Assembly: GCF_946222815.1 (NCBI RefSeq)
Contig: NZ_CAMJRK010000001.1
Coordinates: 1 to 55,500, forward strand
Direction of reading: 5' to 3'
DNA: 55,500 bases
Origin: an uncultured Leuconostoc sp.
GTDB lineage: Bacteria > Bacillota > Bacilli > Lactobacillales > Lactobacillaceae
A program made the translations under genes and the position numbers. The stretch's first letter is position 1. Each line of letters starts with the position of its first letter. The notes below the pieces were generated by a model. That model was not told where the DNA came from. It saw only the letters and a program-made list of their open reading frames with translations, and ran no database searches. Positions 25,913 to 33,295 of this stretch are shown here, piece by piece.

Positions 25913-26851
25913 TCAATTAAAACGTCCTAATCTTTCTGCTTGATGCGTAACACTCAAAATCAACTTGCGTGAAATTAAATGCTGACTAGCCTGTAAAACT
26001 AACTCATCCTCATAACAAACGGCTGCAATAGCGCTTACTGCTGTTGGAATAACACTATTGGCATGACCATGTAAAAAAGCATTTTCCATGGCTTGCATAT
26101 AACTATCACTATTAAGTAATGACCAAATAATCGCTTCCAAAGTGCTTGCACTACGACCATCTAATTTAATATGATTAACTGGAATATTAGCAAAATCAGG
26201 TAAATTTAATTTTTCAAATGCCACTAGTTCTGATTCAAACACCTTATGCCGTGAATAATATTCAAAACCAAAGGCCAAACCATTTTCTACAGCGTCACGC
26301 AGGTGTTGTCCGTCGAGTATTTGGCTAATAATGATACTAAGCATGCCCACACTAACCAACGCGCCTTCATCATTATGCGTCAAACCAGCAATACGATGCA
26401 ATGTCAACATGGCTGTTTCATCATTAATAAATGATACACCATATTCGTGATGTAAATACAGTGCTACTGGCAACATTCGAACCAATATATTTTCACTATC
26501 TGCTATATCTTCAAGGACCCCAGAGGCTAATGTATCTCTGTTTTTAGTATAGTTGTCCATTGCTTGTTTCGTGACTGCGTCAACATGTTGTACTGTATTT
26601 TCCGGTACAAACTGACGCCTCTTATACCAATTTTGAAAATGATTCATGACATCAGTTAACTGATAGCCACGTGACAAACTGGCAATTGTTGTTAAAGAAA
26701 GGCTTGTTTGTGATCCCCAGCTTAGCTCATTAGTAAATTTAACCGGTGCTTGTAATAACTCATCCTGCTGGCTGTTAGACAGTTGCGTCATACTTTCACC
26801 TATTGCCATACCAAACATTAAAAGTTGTATTGTTGATTGCTTTTTTACCAT
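25913..26851 (-). CDS. ADP-ribosylglycohydrolase-fold protein without metal-binding aspartates (predicted pseudoenzyme)
   Basis: A 312-residue helical protein whose layout follows the DraG/ADPRH family: FGMAIGES (14-20) for the GxxxGDAxG motif, a W-G-S-Q-T segment (45-49) where the family has W.TDDT, ENILVRMLPVAL (120-130) for N-slMR-P, GLTHND (156-161), RSASTLEAIIWSLL (233-246) for the GYVVxTLEAALWALL block, and HGHANSVIPTAVSAIAA (261-277) where the family has GGDTDTIAAIAGAIAGA. The fold markers persist, but every Asp of the two-magnesium site appears replaced. It lies 33 nt after metK on the same strand and may be cotranscribed with it. Binding without hydrolysis is an inference. Confidence 0.7.
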   Translation of the reverse strand: MVKKQSTIQLLMFGMAIGESMTQLSNSQQDELLQAPVKFTNELSWGSQTSLSLTTIASLSRGYQLTDVMNHFQNWYKRRQFVPENTVQHVDAVTKQAMDNYTKNRDTLASGVLEDIADSENILVRMLPVALYLHHEYGVSFINDETAMLTLHRIAGLTHNDEGALVSVGMLSIIISQILDGQHLRDAVENGLAFGFEYYSRHKVFESELVAFEKLNLPDFANIPVNHIKLDGRSASTLEAIIWSLLNSDSYMQAMENAFLHGHANSVIPTAVSAIAAVCYEDELVLQASQHLISRKLILSVTHQAERLGRFN

Positions 26852-26883
26852 ATCTTATTTTAACATACACGCTATTTTAAAAA

Positions 26884-28041
26884 TTACAATAGCGCCTTAA
26901 TTTCATCAATTTTGTCTAATGCTTCCCATGGCAAATCGATATCTGTTCGACCAAAATGACCAAACGCAGCTGTTTGCTTATATATTGGGCGACGTAAGTT
27001 TAAATGGTTAATAATTGCTAATGGTCGGAAATCAAATAATTGTGATGTCATGTCGCGAATTTTTGATTCAGCAATTTTTGCCGTACCAAAAGTGTCGATA
27101 TTTAATGACACTGGTTGTGCGACACCAATAGCGTACGCAACTTGTAATTCTAATTTATCAGCCACACCAGCTGCAACTAAGTTTTTTGCCACATATCGTG
27201 CAAAATAGGCAGCTGAACGGTCAACCTTGGTTGCATCCTTACCTGAAAATGCGCCACCACCATGATGCGCAGCACCACCATATGTGTCAACAATTATTTT
27301 TCGGCCAGTTAAGCCAGAATCAGCCTGTGGTCCGCCTAATACAAAACGTCCTGAAGGATTAATATAATAGATTGTGTTCTCATCAACTAAATCTTGTGGC
27401 AGTACTTTATCAATGACCAATTTTCGGACATCATCACGCAATTGACTAAGCGTGACCTCTTCGTCATGCTGCGTTGACAAAACAACTGCTGCAATGCGCG
27501 TAATTTGGTCATTATCATCCAATTCAACGCTCACTTCAGCTTTAGCATCCGGACGTAAATAAGAAACTGTTTCTGCTTCGCGTACATCGCGAATTTTACG
27601 CATCAAACGATGTGACAAAGCTAATGTCAAAGGAATATAGCTTTCAGTTTCATTTGTAGCATATCCGAAAACCATGCCTTGATCACCCGCGCCCAATTGT
27701 TCAGGATCATCATCAGCATTATCAACTGCTTGGGAAATATCATCTGATTGTTCAACAATTTTATTTGAAACATTAACAGAGTCCGCTGTGAAACCGAGTT
27801 CAGCTTTATTATAACCAATCTCACGAATTGTATCCGTTGCAATTTGTCGTACGTTAACATATGCTGATGTTGATAATTCGCCAAAAATAGATACATCACC
27901 AGTTGACGTTGTTACTTCAACGGCTGAGCGTGCATGTGGGTCTTGTTCAAGCACTGCATCTAAAATAGCATCGGCTATTTGATCGGCTATTTTGTCAGGG
28001 TGCCCTGCGGAAACTGATTCTGATGTAAAATACTTTGTCAT
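26884..28041 (-). CDS. metK: S-adenosylmethionine synthase
   Basis: A MAT enzyme that makes SAM from methionine and ATP. Motifs present: FTSESVSAGHPDKIADQ at the N-terminus, GAGDQGMVFGYA, GGPQADSGLTGRKIIVDTYGG, the P-loop-like HHGGGAFSGKDATKVDRSAAY, and the end FGHFGRTDIDLPWE. Two ATGs are possible; I prefer 28041, since the AAGGAGG site is only 2 nt from the ATG at 28050 but 11 nt from this one. Expression is set by the S-box riboswitch upstream, giving feedback by SAM. Confidence 0.97.
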   Translation of the reverse strand: MTKYFTSESVSAGHPDKIADQIADAILDAVLEQDPHARSAVEVTTSTGDVSIFGELSTSAYVNVRQIATDTIREIGYNKAELGFTADSVNVSNKIVEQSDDISQAVDNADDDPEQLGAGDQGMVFGYATNETESYIPLTLALSHRLMRKIRDVREAETVSYLRPDAKAEVSVELDDNDQITRIAAVVLSTQHDEEVTLSQLRDDVRKLVIDKVLPQDLVDENTIYYINPSGRFVLGGPQADSGLTGRKIIVDTYGGAAHHGGGAFSGKDATKVDRSAAYFARYVAKNLVAAGVADKLELQVAYAIGVAQPVSLNIDTFGTAKIAESKIRDMTSQLFDFRPLAIINHLNLRRPIYKQTAAFGHFGRTDIDLPWEALDKIDEIKALL

Positions 28042-28092
28042 GTGAAACATGACCTCCTTAAAAATTCAAAATAAAAAGCTACTGGTCGTAAA

Positions 28093-28128
28093 TAAAAAGC
28101 GCGTCCCAACGATTAGTCGGTACGCGCT
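28093..28128 (-). terminator. Riboswitch terminator before metK
   Basis: On minus, AGCGCGT / ACGCGCT with an inner CCGAC/GTTGG stem, followed by TTTTTATTT. It lies between the SAM aptamer and the metK ribosome binding site, the expression platform of a transcriptional OFF switch. Confidence 0.85.
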
Positions 28129-28136
28129 AACGTGAC

Positions 28137-28240
28137 GACTATCTGTACAGATGGACCACCGTGCTGAAATATGTTACCATATTTGACCGGTTGGTGTAGG
28201 GTTATCGTGCTGTATCACTCGCCTACTCTTGATAGCTGTT
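28137..28240 (-). promoter_or_regulatory. SAM riboswitch (S-box, SAM-I class) of metK
   Basis: On minus, P1 CTATC (28235-28231) pairs with GATAG (28143-28139). Then come AAGAGTAGGCGAG, P2 GTAGG/CCTAC with a GA/GATAA kink-turn, ACCAACC at the P2-P3 junction (S-box consensus GCAACC), P3 AAATATG/CATATTT, and CACGGTGGTCC (consensus CACGGTGCTAATTCC) before the P1 3' strand. It is followed by an intrinsic terminator. The match to S-box rather than to the SMK-box usual for metK in Lactobacillales is notable. SAM binding should stop transcription. Confidence 0.82.
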
Positions 28241-28255
28241 TTAAATTGTATCTTT

Positions 28256-28284
28256 AGAATAGCAGACGTATAAACAAAATGCAA
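28256..28284 (-). promoter_or_regulatory. Promoter of the metK leader
   Basis: On minus, TTGCAT (28284-28279), 17 nt, TATTCT (28261-28256) with a TG one base upstream of the -10. It precedes the SAM aptamer by about 15 nt. Confidence 0.65.
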
Positions 28285-28404
28285 ACCCAATTAAACGTTA
28301 TTTATTTTCAACAGGCATACGACGCTCATTTGAAAATTATAATTCATGTATTTGTGTCCATAAAATAATACGCAACACTATCAAATTAGGGTACAATATT
28401 AATT

Positions 28405-29235
28405 ATGGATAGTCATAATAATCAACAACAACAACAATCGCACCGTCTACCTGATGGCCGGCCTATTCCCCGGCGTATCACGACTGACCCGCAAGAAAAG
28501 CGCAGCTATGAAAACTTTACGCCGGCTGGCTTTTTTGATTGGCGTCGTTGGGTGCCATTATCGGTTATTGTTATCAGTTTAACTATTATTTGGTGGCGTC
28601 AACCGTTACTACACACAAAAGCATTATCAGGTGCTGGCATTACTTGGCAACTGATCCCGCTATTTGGTTATACCGTTACAGTTGCGATTGCGATGGCACT
28701 GATGATGACCCAAAATCTTCGTAGTATCTCAAGCTATCTCTTCTTAGCGTTTAGTACCCTGTTTACATTTAGCTCGCTGATTCAAACACGGCATGAAGTA
28801 TTTATCTTACTCCTTTTGCTTATTATGTTCTTCATTGTCATACAACAAGCTTGGTTGGGTCTACAAAATTTCCTCGGATTACTGTTGCTAAGTGTTTTAG
28901 CAACTTTTGCAATTCCGATTAGCATTTTCTATATCACAAATAATTTCTTAACCCAACGTTTCATCTGGCAACTTTTACCAATGTTGTTTGGCTTTGGATT
29001 CTACTTTACCCCAATTTTAATACCAAACCCCGATGGTCGTAAACTAAGTATTTTAACATTAGGCCTATTCTGGGTCGCAATACTGAGCCATACCGTTGGC
29101 ATCAGCACAGTATTTATTATTATTTTCAGCTTAATTGCTTTCATTTTACAATTTGTTAAAGCAAAAATTGGCAATTGGCAGCATATGGGCTATGTACTTT
29201 TAATGGCGTTGTCTATGCTACTAATCTATCATTAA
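28405..29235 (+). CDS. Polytopic membrane protein of unknown function, 276 residues
   Basis: Not recognised. The N-terminus is cytoplasmic-looking and polar (MDSHNNQQQQQSHRLPDG, then RPIPRRITTDP) up to about residue 48, followed by about eight hydrophobic helices, several aromatic-rich (VPLSVIVISLTIIWW, LGLFWVAILSHTVGI). There are no enzymatic motifs. A TACAAT box (28392-28397) ends only 7 nt before the ATG and no Shine-Dalgarno is visible, so a leaderless mRNA is possible. It converges with the DUF1054 gene across a perfect terminator. Confidence 0.75.
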   Translation: MDSHNNQQQQQSHRLPDGRPIPRRITTDPQEKRSYENFTPAGFFDWRRWVPLSVIVISLTIIWWRQPLLHTKALSGAGITWQLIPLFGYTVTVAIAMALMMTQNLRSISSYLFLAFSTLFTFSSLIQTRHEVFILLLLLIMFFIVIQQAWLGLQNFLGLLLLSVLATFAIPISIFYITNNFLTQRFIWQLLPMLFGFGFYFTPILIPNPDGRKLSILTLGLFWVAILSHTVGISTVFIIIFSLIAFILQFVKAKIGNWQHMGYVLLMALSMLLIYH

Positions 29236-29273
29236 AAAAGTTCGCTACATGATCATGTAGCGAACTTTTATTT
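29234..29273. terminator. Bidirectional terminator
   Basis: AAAAAAGTTCGCTACATGATCATGTAGCGAACTTTTATTTT region: a 14-bp perfect palindromic stem GTTCGCTACATGAT/ATCATGTAGCGAAC with A/T runs. Confidence 0.92.
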
Positions 29274-29867
29274 TAGCTTATTATACAGCGGTAACAATGA
29301 TGATATGGCCTCTGTTATTTGAGATAAGTCTGTGTCGTCTTTAAACTGTTTGTCGCCGCGTAACAACTTAATACCGACCAATACCTCACTATGCTTTATA
29401 TTTGCAAAACGCTGCACAGCGGCATCATACGTTGTCAAAGTCAATGCAGTTGAACCATTGACCATATGGTCGGTACTTAACACAAAATTATTGGCTAATT
29501 TTGCAATCATTTCTCTGGTCGACATCATTTTAGAAACAATCGTTGCTGTCTCCTTTGGCTTCATGTTCTCCTCTACTGCAAGATAAAGATAGACATGGTC
29601 AGCCCAAATACCGAGTTCAAAGTGTGGCATCATTTTATAACCACGTTTATTTGGTGCAAAAGCTACCCATGTGTTGTCCGGTGCATTCGTTGTGCGACGC
29701 AAATGTTTGGCAATATGTGCATACCATTGTTGCCCATTTGTATTTAATATTGGTAAAATCATTTCAGCAGACTGTTCAAATTTTGGATCAATAATAGTCC
29801 TAATAAGTGCCATTCTATCAGTCAACGTTGCCACATCAAATATCTCAAAATCACTATCTTTAAACAT
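29268..29867 (-). CDS. YktB family protein (DUF1054/UPF0637)
   Basis: A 199-residue soluble protein of the UPF0637/YktB family, function unknown. Family marks are DFEIFDVATLTDRMALIR, MILPIL, the AKHLRRTTNAPDNTWVAF block and NKRGYKMMPHFELGIW. It is the last gene of a row VIT-VIT-YihY-YktB on the minus strand, each separated by 20-50 nt, so it may belong to the operon that begins at the PerR-like box at 32230. Confidence 0.88.
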   Translation of the reverse strand: MFKDSDFEIFDVATLTDRMALIRTIIDPKFEQSAEMILPILNTNGQQWYAHIAKHLRRTTNAPDNTWVAFAPNKRGYKMMPHFELGIWADHVYLYLAVEENMKPKETATIVSKMMSTREMIAKLANNFVLSTDHMVNGSTALTLTTYDAAVQRFANIKHSEVLVGIKLLRGDKQFKDDTDLSQITEAISSLLPLYNKLK

Positions 29868-29887
29868 TATTTATACCCTAAAACTTT

Positions 29888-30742
29888 CTAAATCTTGCTG
29901 ACGCTGACTTGCTTTAGCACGGTCAACCATTGAATTAAAACATAACCAATCACTAGGATGGTTGCAATTAAATTTAACCAAATGAGTAGCACAATAATAG
30001 CGCTCATTGATTGATAGAAATTATACTGTTTGACAGCCAAATTAGTGTACCATGTAAAACCACTATTCAAAACGTTTAGCGCAACAACTTCTATAAGACT
30101 GCCAATAGCAACAAATCTCAACGGCGCACGGCCTTCCTTTGTTGGTAATAAATAATTCATCATGATCAACGCTAACCACATACCAAACCAAATTAACCAT
30201 CTTGTTTGATGCTGTAAAAAAGGCGTCCATGTATTACTCGGTATTTGTTGTAAGACGATTATTAATATATTACTGCCAATCATTAGCAGACCAAAAGCAG
30301 CAATAATAATCAACAACCAAATAAACGACCAGAACCGAGACAATAAATTACTAATACGATCTTCGACATCAGCAATACGATTAAATGATATTCGAAAAAC
30401 GGCAATCACTCTTGAAACTGTCCACAAAGTAAATAGTACAGAAAAAGATAGTAACGAGGTGCTCTTAGAAGATAGCACTGACTGTAAAATTGGTAAGACA
30501 ATTTTTTCAATATCTCTTGGTAACATATTTTGTATCAATGATATGATGTTTGTTTGACTAACATTCGTCATTGAGATAATGATCGCAGTGGCTATTAACA
30601 TAGGAAAAACAGTTAATAACGCAAAATAGGCAAAAGTTGGGCCAACATAACCAACTTGCGCACGTAAAAACAACGTCCCCAAAGTTGCTAATTGTAACTT
30701 TTTATCCAATTTTTGCCAAACTTGTTTCAATTGATTTAACAT
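29888..30742 (-). CDS. YihY/BrkB family inner-membrane protein
   Basis: A 284-residue membrane protein with six predicted helices, of the YihY/BrkB family. It contains the FAYFALLTVFPMLIA segment near residue 37 and the NYLLPTKEGRAPLRFVAIGSL region that marks the family near residue 195. Function is unclear; the old name ribonuclease BN is not supported. It lies 47 nt after the second VIT gene and 20 nt before yktB on the same strand. Confidence 0.9.
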   Translation of the reverse strand: MLNQLKQVWQKLDKKLQLATLGTLFLRAQVGYVGPTFAYFALLTVFPMLIATAIIISMTNVSQTNIISLIQNMLPRDIEKIVLPILQSVLSSKSTSLLSFSVLFTLWTVSRVIAVFRISFNRIADVEDRISNLLSRFWSFIWLLIIIAAFGLLMIGSNILIIVLQQIPSNTWTPFLQHQTRWLIWFGMWLALIMMNYLLPTKEGRAPLRFVAIGSLIEVVALNVLNSGFTWYTNLAVKQYNFYQSMSAIIVLLIWLNLIATILVIGYVLIQWLTVLKQVSVSKI

Positions 30743-30789
30743 AACTCCATTATGCCAAATTTTTACGATGTGCGTCTTACAAAATTATT

Positions 30790-31494
30790 TTAGAATAGTT
30801 TTCCAATGCCATAATGTATTGCAATCGTAAGCAAACCAATAATAATATTACGAAGCATTGCACGCTTGACCAAACCATTAGACATTTTAGCACTCAACAA
30901 ACCTGTTAAACCAACAGCCACTACCGTAGCTGCTATCGTGGCAATAAATTGGTAACGTGTCGGTGACAAAATTAATGCTGCTAATGGAAATACACCCCCA
31001 ATTGCTGCACTAAATAGTGATGCCCAAGCCGCAGACCAAGGATTCATATAATGACCTAAAGTGATATCATACTTAGTACTCAACATTGTTTCCAAGGGTT
31101 TTTTATTCAGTAATTCATCTGCAATGGCTTTAGCCGTTGATCGTGTTACCCCACGGTCAACATAAAAATTTTCAACTGACTGATGTTGTCTAGCAAAATC
31201 TGTTCTTAATAGTTCACGCTCTTGTTCAACAACAACCTTTTCGCTGTCTGACTGCGAACTCACCGAAGCATATTCACCCGAAGCCATTGATAAGGCGCAG
31301 GCCATTAAATCAGCTAAACCTGCAATGAAAATAGCAAAATTGTTTGTTGTTGCCGCTGCAACCGAAAATAGCACACCAACAACTGTTAAAATACCATCAT
31401 TTGAACCCAAAACGCCAGCACGAATAGCATTTAACCGTTCATCCATTGTCGCTTGTTCTTTTTTGACGTGTTCTTTTTTAAGCTTTATATCCAT
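30790..31494 (-). CDS. VIT1/CCC1 family transporter (paralogue 2)
   Basis: A 234-residue member of the VIT1/CCC1 (DUF125) family, which moves Fe2+ or Mn2+ out of the cytosol in studied members. It has about five membrane helices; the first includes RAGVLGSNDGILTVVGVLFSVAAA (near 25-48), and the polar loop between helices 2 and 3 starts MASGEYASVSSQSDSEKVVVEQE with the Glu-rich metal-binding character of the family. It lies 48 nt after its paralogue at 31543-32220; the pair probably arose by duplication and may form a heteromer. Confidence 0.9.
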   Translation of the reverse strand: MDIKLKKEHVKKEQATMDERLNAIRAGVLGSNDGILTVVGVLFSVAAATTNNFAIFIAGLADLMACALSMASGEYASVSSQSDSEKVVVEQERELLRTDFARQHQSVENFYVDRGVTRSTAKAIADELLNKKPLETMLSTKYDITLGHYMNPWSAAWASLFSAAIGGVFPLAALILSPTRYQFIATIAATVVAVGLTGLLSAKMSNGLVKRAMLRNIIIGLLTIAIHYGIGKLF

Positions 31495-31542
31495 GTTTTT
31501 AACTGTGCTTATAATTTTTAATTAACTAAAAGCACCCTCCTC

Positions 31543-32220
31543 TCATCTAAATAATGTCCCAATTGCATAAGTGACAATCATTGTAAATATACCAGCGACA
31601 ACATTTCTTAGCGCCACACGTTTTTTATTAGCACCATTTAGAGATGCTGATGCATATCCTGTTATAGCTAATGCAATAATGACTGCAATAAAAGTTGCTA
31701 CTTCACGCATATTCTTTGGCGTTAATGAAATAGCTACCATTGGCAAAATAGAACCAATTGGGAAGCTAATTAACGACGCTAAGGCCGCCCCACCTGCACT
31801 TAATTCATGATCTAATGAAAAGCCGTAACGTTCACGTACAGTGGTTGTTAAAGCGTCTTTTGTCATCATTTCTTCAGTAGCTTGTTGCGCTAAATGTGGT
31901 GAAATGCCATCAGCCACATATTTTTTTGTCACATAAGAAAATTCGCCGTTATAATCTGTTGCAAGCGCGTCTGTTTGAACCCGCCTTACCTTCTCTTGTG
32001 CATCATGCTGTGAGCTGACTGACACATACTCACCCATTGCCATCGATACCGTACCTGCTAGCATCCCTGCAAATCCTGCTAATAAAATCGTATCAGTATG
32101 GCTTGTAGCCCCAGCTACACCTAAAACAATACCAGACACTGATAAAATACCATCGTTTGCACCCATAACTGCAGCTCTAATTAAATTGTTACGTTGCATT
32201 AAACTTTGTTTATCCATCAT
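31543..32220 (-). CDS. VIT1/CCC1 family transporter (paralogue 1)
   Basis: A 225-residue VIT1/CCC1 family protein. It shows RAAVMGANDGILSVSGIVLGVAGA (helix 1, near 12-35) and MAMGEYVSVSSQHDAQEKVRRVQ in the loop after helix 2, then three more helices with ALASLISFPIGSILPMVAI. A promoter (TTGATT, 17 nt, TATAAA on minus) ends in a perfect 7-1-7 PerR-like palindrome at 32230-32244, right at the expected transcription start, so the gene is probably repressed by a Fur-family protein, most likely the divergent one at 32338. Confidence 0.9.
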   Translation of the reverse strand: MMDKQSLMQRNNLIRAAVMGANDGILSVSGIVLGVAGATSHTDTILLAGFAGMLAGTVSMAMGEYVSVSSQHDAQEKVRRVQTDALATDYNGEFSYVTKKYVADGISPHLAQQATEEMMTKDALTTTVRERYGFSLDHELSAGGAALASLISFPIGSILPMVAISLTPKNMREVATFIAVIIALAITGYASASLNGANKKRVALRNVVAGIFTMIVTYAIGTLFR

Positions 32221-32229
32221 TTCCCTCTT

Positions 32230-32244
32230 TTAGAATTATTCTAA
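32230..32244. promoter_or_regulatory. PerR/Fur-like operator 1 (perfect palindrome)
   Basis: TTAGAATTATTCTAA is a perfect 7-1-7 inverted repeat close to the PerR box TTATAATnATTATAA. It lies 10 bp from the VIT start codon, just downstream of the VIT -10 element (TATAAA on minus), where a bound repressor would block transcription. Confidence 0.8.
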
Positions 32245-32282
32245 CTTATTTATACCAAATTTTAAAGAAAAAATCAAGTTAA

Positions 32283-32297
32283 TTAGAAACATTCTAT
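32283..32297. promoter_or_regulatory. PerR/Fur-like operator 2 (imperfect)
   Basis: TTAGAAACATTCTAT keeps the 7-1-7 layout with one changed pair relative to operator 1. It covers the -35 region of the regulator gene's promoter (extended -10 TGGTATAAT at 32304-32312), consistent with autoregulation. The two operator centres are 53 bp apart, about five helical turns. Confidence 0.65.
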
Positions 32298-32337
32298 AGT
32301 ACGTGGTATAATATTTTATAACATAGGAGGCTATATT

Positions 32338-32745
32338 ATGGCAGACAAAACGCTACGTGACATACTACAGGCTCACGGTTTAAAAGCAACTTTTCAACGA
32401 TTGTCAATTTTAGACTACCTAATGACACATGAAACACATCCAACAGCAGAGATGATTCATGCTGATCTTAGTGACATTAGTCTAGCAACCATATATAACA
32501 CACTTGATAAATTAGTCGATGTTGGTATTATTATTGTAATTGATACACTTAAAGATGATAAACGCCATTATGATTACTATGGTGAGCCACATTATCATAT
32601 TATTAACAGCAACACAAACGAAATTATCGACGCAGATAATTTCGATGTCGCGCCACTGTTTGAAGCTGCCCGTCAAGTCAGTGGGTTAAACATTACTGGA
32701 TTTCATATTGAAATCTACGGTGTTGATCCTGATCAAGCAAAATAA
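32338..32745 (+). CDS. Fur family regulator, PerR-like, without structural zinc cysteines
   Basis: A 135-residue Fur-family repressor. The winged helix includes HGLKATFQRLSILDYL and LATIYNTLDKLVDVGI. The residues matching the PerR regulatory metal site are all present: H34, D79, H85, H87 and D98 (PerR H37, D85, H91, H93, D104, with Asp rather than Glu in the last position). The CxxC zinc site is missing: N90 and T93 stand where the first pair of cysteines would be, and the protein has no cysteine at all. TAGGAGGC precedes the ATG. It is divergent from the VIT operon with two PerR-like boxes between them. Confidence 0.85.
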   Translation: MADKTLRDILQAHGLKATFQRLSILDYLMTHETHPTAEMIHADLSDISLATIYNTLDKLVDVGIIIVIDTLKDDKRHYDYYGEPHYHIINSNTNEIIDADNFDVAPLFEAARQVSGLNITGFHIEIYGVDPDQAK

Positions 32746-32757
32746 TGACAATCACAT

Positions 32758-32796
32758 AAAAAACGTCAACAGCATTAGATGCTGTTGACGTTTTTA
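32758..32796. terminator. Bidirectional terminator
   Basis: AACGTCAACAGCAT / ATGCTGTTGACGTT stem with six A on one side and TTTTT on the other, between the PerR-like gene and the converging gene at 32844. Confidence 0.9.
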
Positions 32797-32843
32797 TAAT
32801 TATTCTTAATACAACATAACTCATTTTCAAAATGCACTCAAAT

Positions 32844-33287
32844 TTACATACCTGAGTTCATAATTTTAGCGACTGCTGTATGAATTTTTTCAAGATATAC
32901 TGATTGATCTTGTTCTGATTTTTCGTATTTTTGTGCATCAATTGTTTGATCAGCAACGATCACAGCATCAGCCATTAATTGTGTGGCTTCAGCATATTTC
33001 ACGTAAGCTGATGTTAATGATTTGTGCACGCCAAGTAAACGAATAGGTGCTGATGCAGCGGTAAGCTGTGTTGCATTATTTTTGTAATTTTCTACCGTAT
33101 CTTCAAACTCCGCTTTAATTTCAGCGAACTCTGCCGTTGGTATTTCTGCAACTTTATCAGCTTGTTTCGCATCGTCTAACTTTGTAAAGAATGGCGTCAC
33201 ACGCGTTGCCGTTTCTTCAGTATTTGTTAGCACGTTTTGTAACGTCTGAATGTACATTTGTGCTTGCTTTGGGTTGAATTTTGCCAA
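32844..33287 (-). CDS. Hypothetical helical protein downstream of the P-type ATPase
   Basis: Not recognised. A 147-residue soluble protein predicted almost wholly helical, rich in Ala, Gln, Thr and acidic residues, with one histidine in GVHKSL and one near the end, and no cysteine, signal peptide or membrane segment. It starts 8 nt after the ATPase stop codon with an AAGGAT site, so it is almost certainly cotranscribed with that gene and would fall under the same manganese riboswitch. A role in metal tolerance or as an accessory of the ATPase is inference only. Confidence 0.75.
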   Translation of the reverse strand: MAKFNPKQAQMYIQTLQNVLTNTEETATRVTPFFTKLDDAKQADKVAEIPTAEFAEIKAEFEDTVENYKNNATQLTAASAPIRLLGVHKSLTSAYVKYAEATQLMADAVIVADQTIDAQKYEKSEQDQSVYLEKIHTAVAKIMNSGM

Positions 33288-33295
33288 TGTCTTAA

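Noticed and set aside
29888..30742. Ribonuclease BN annotation for the YihY-family protein
   Set aside because: The family is an integral membrane protein without nuclease motifs; the name is a historic mis-assignment.
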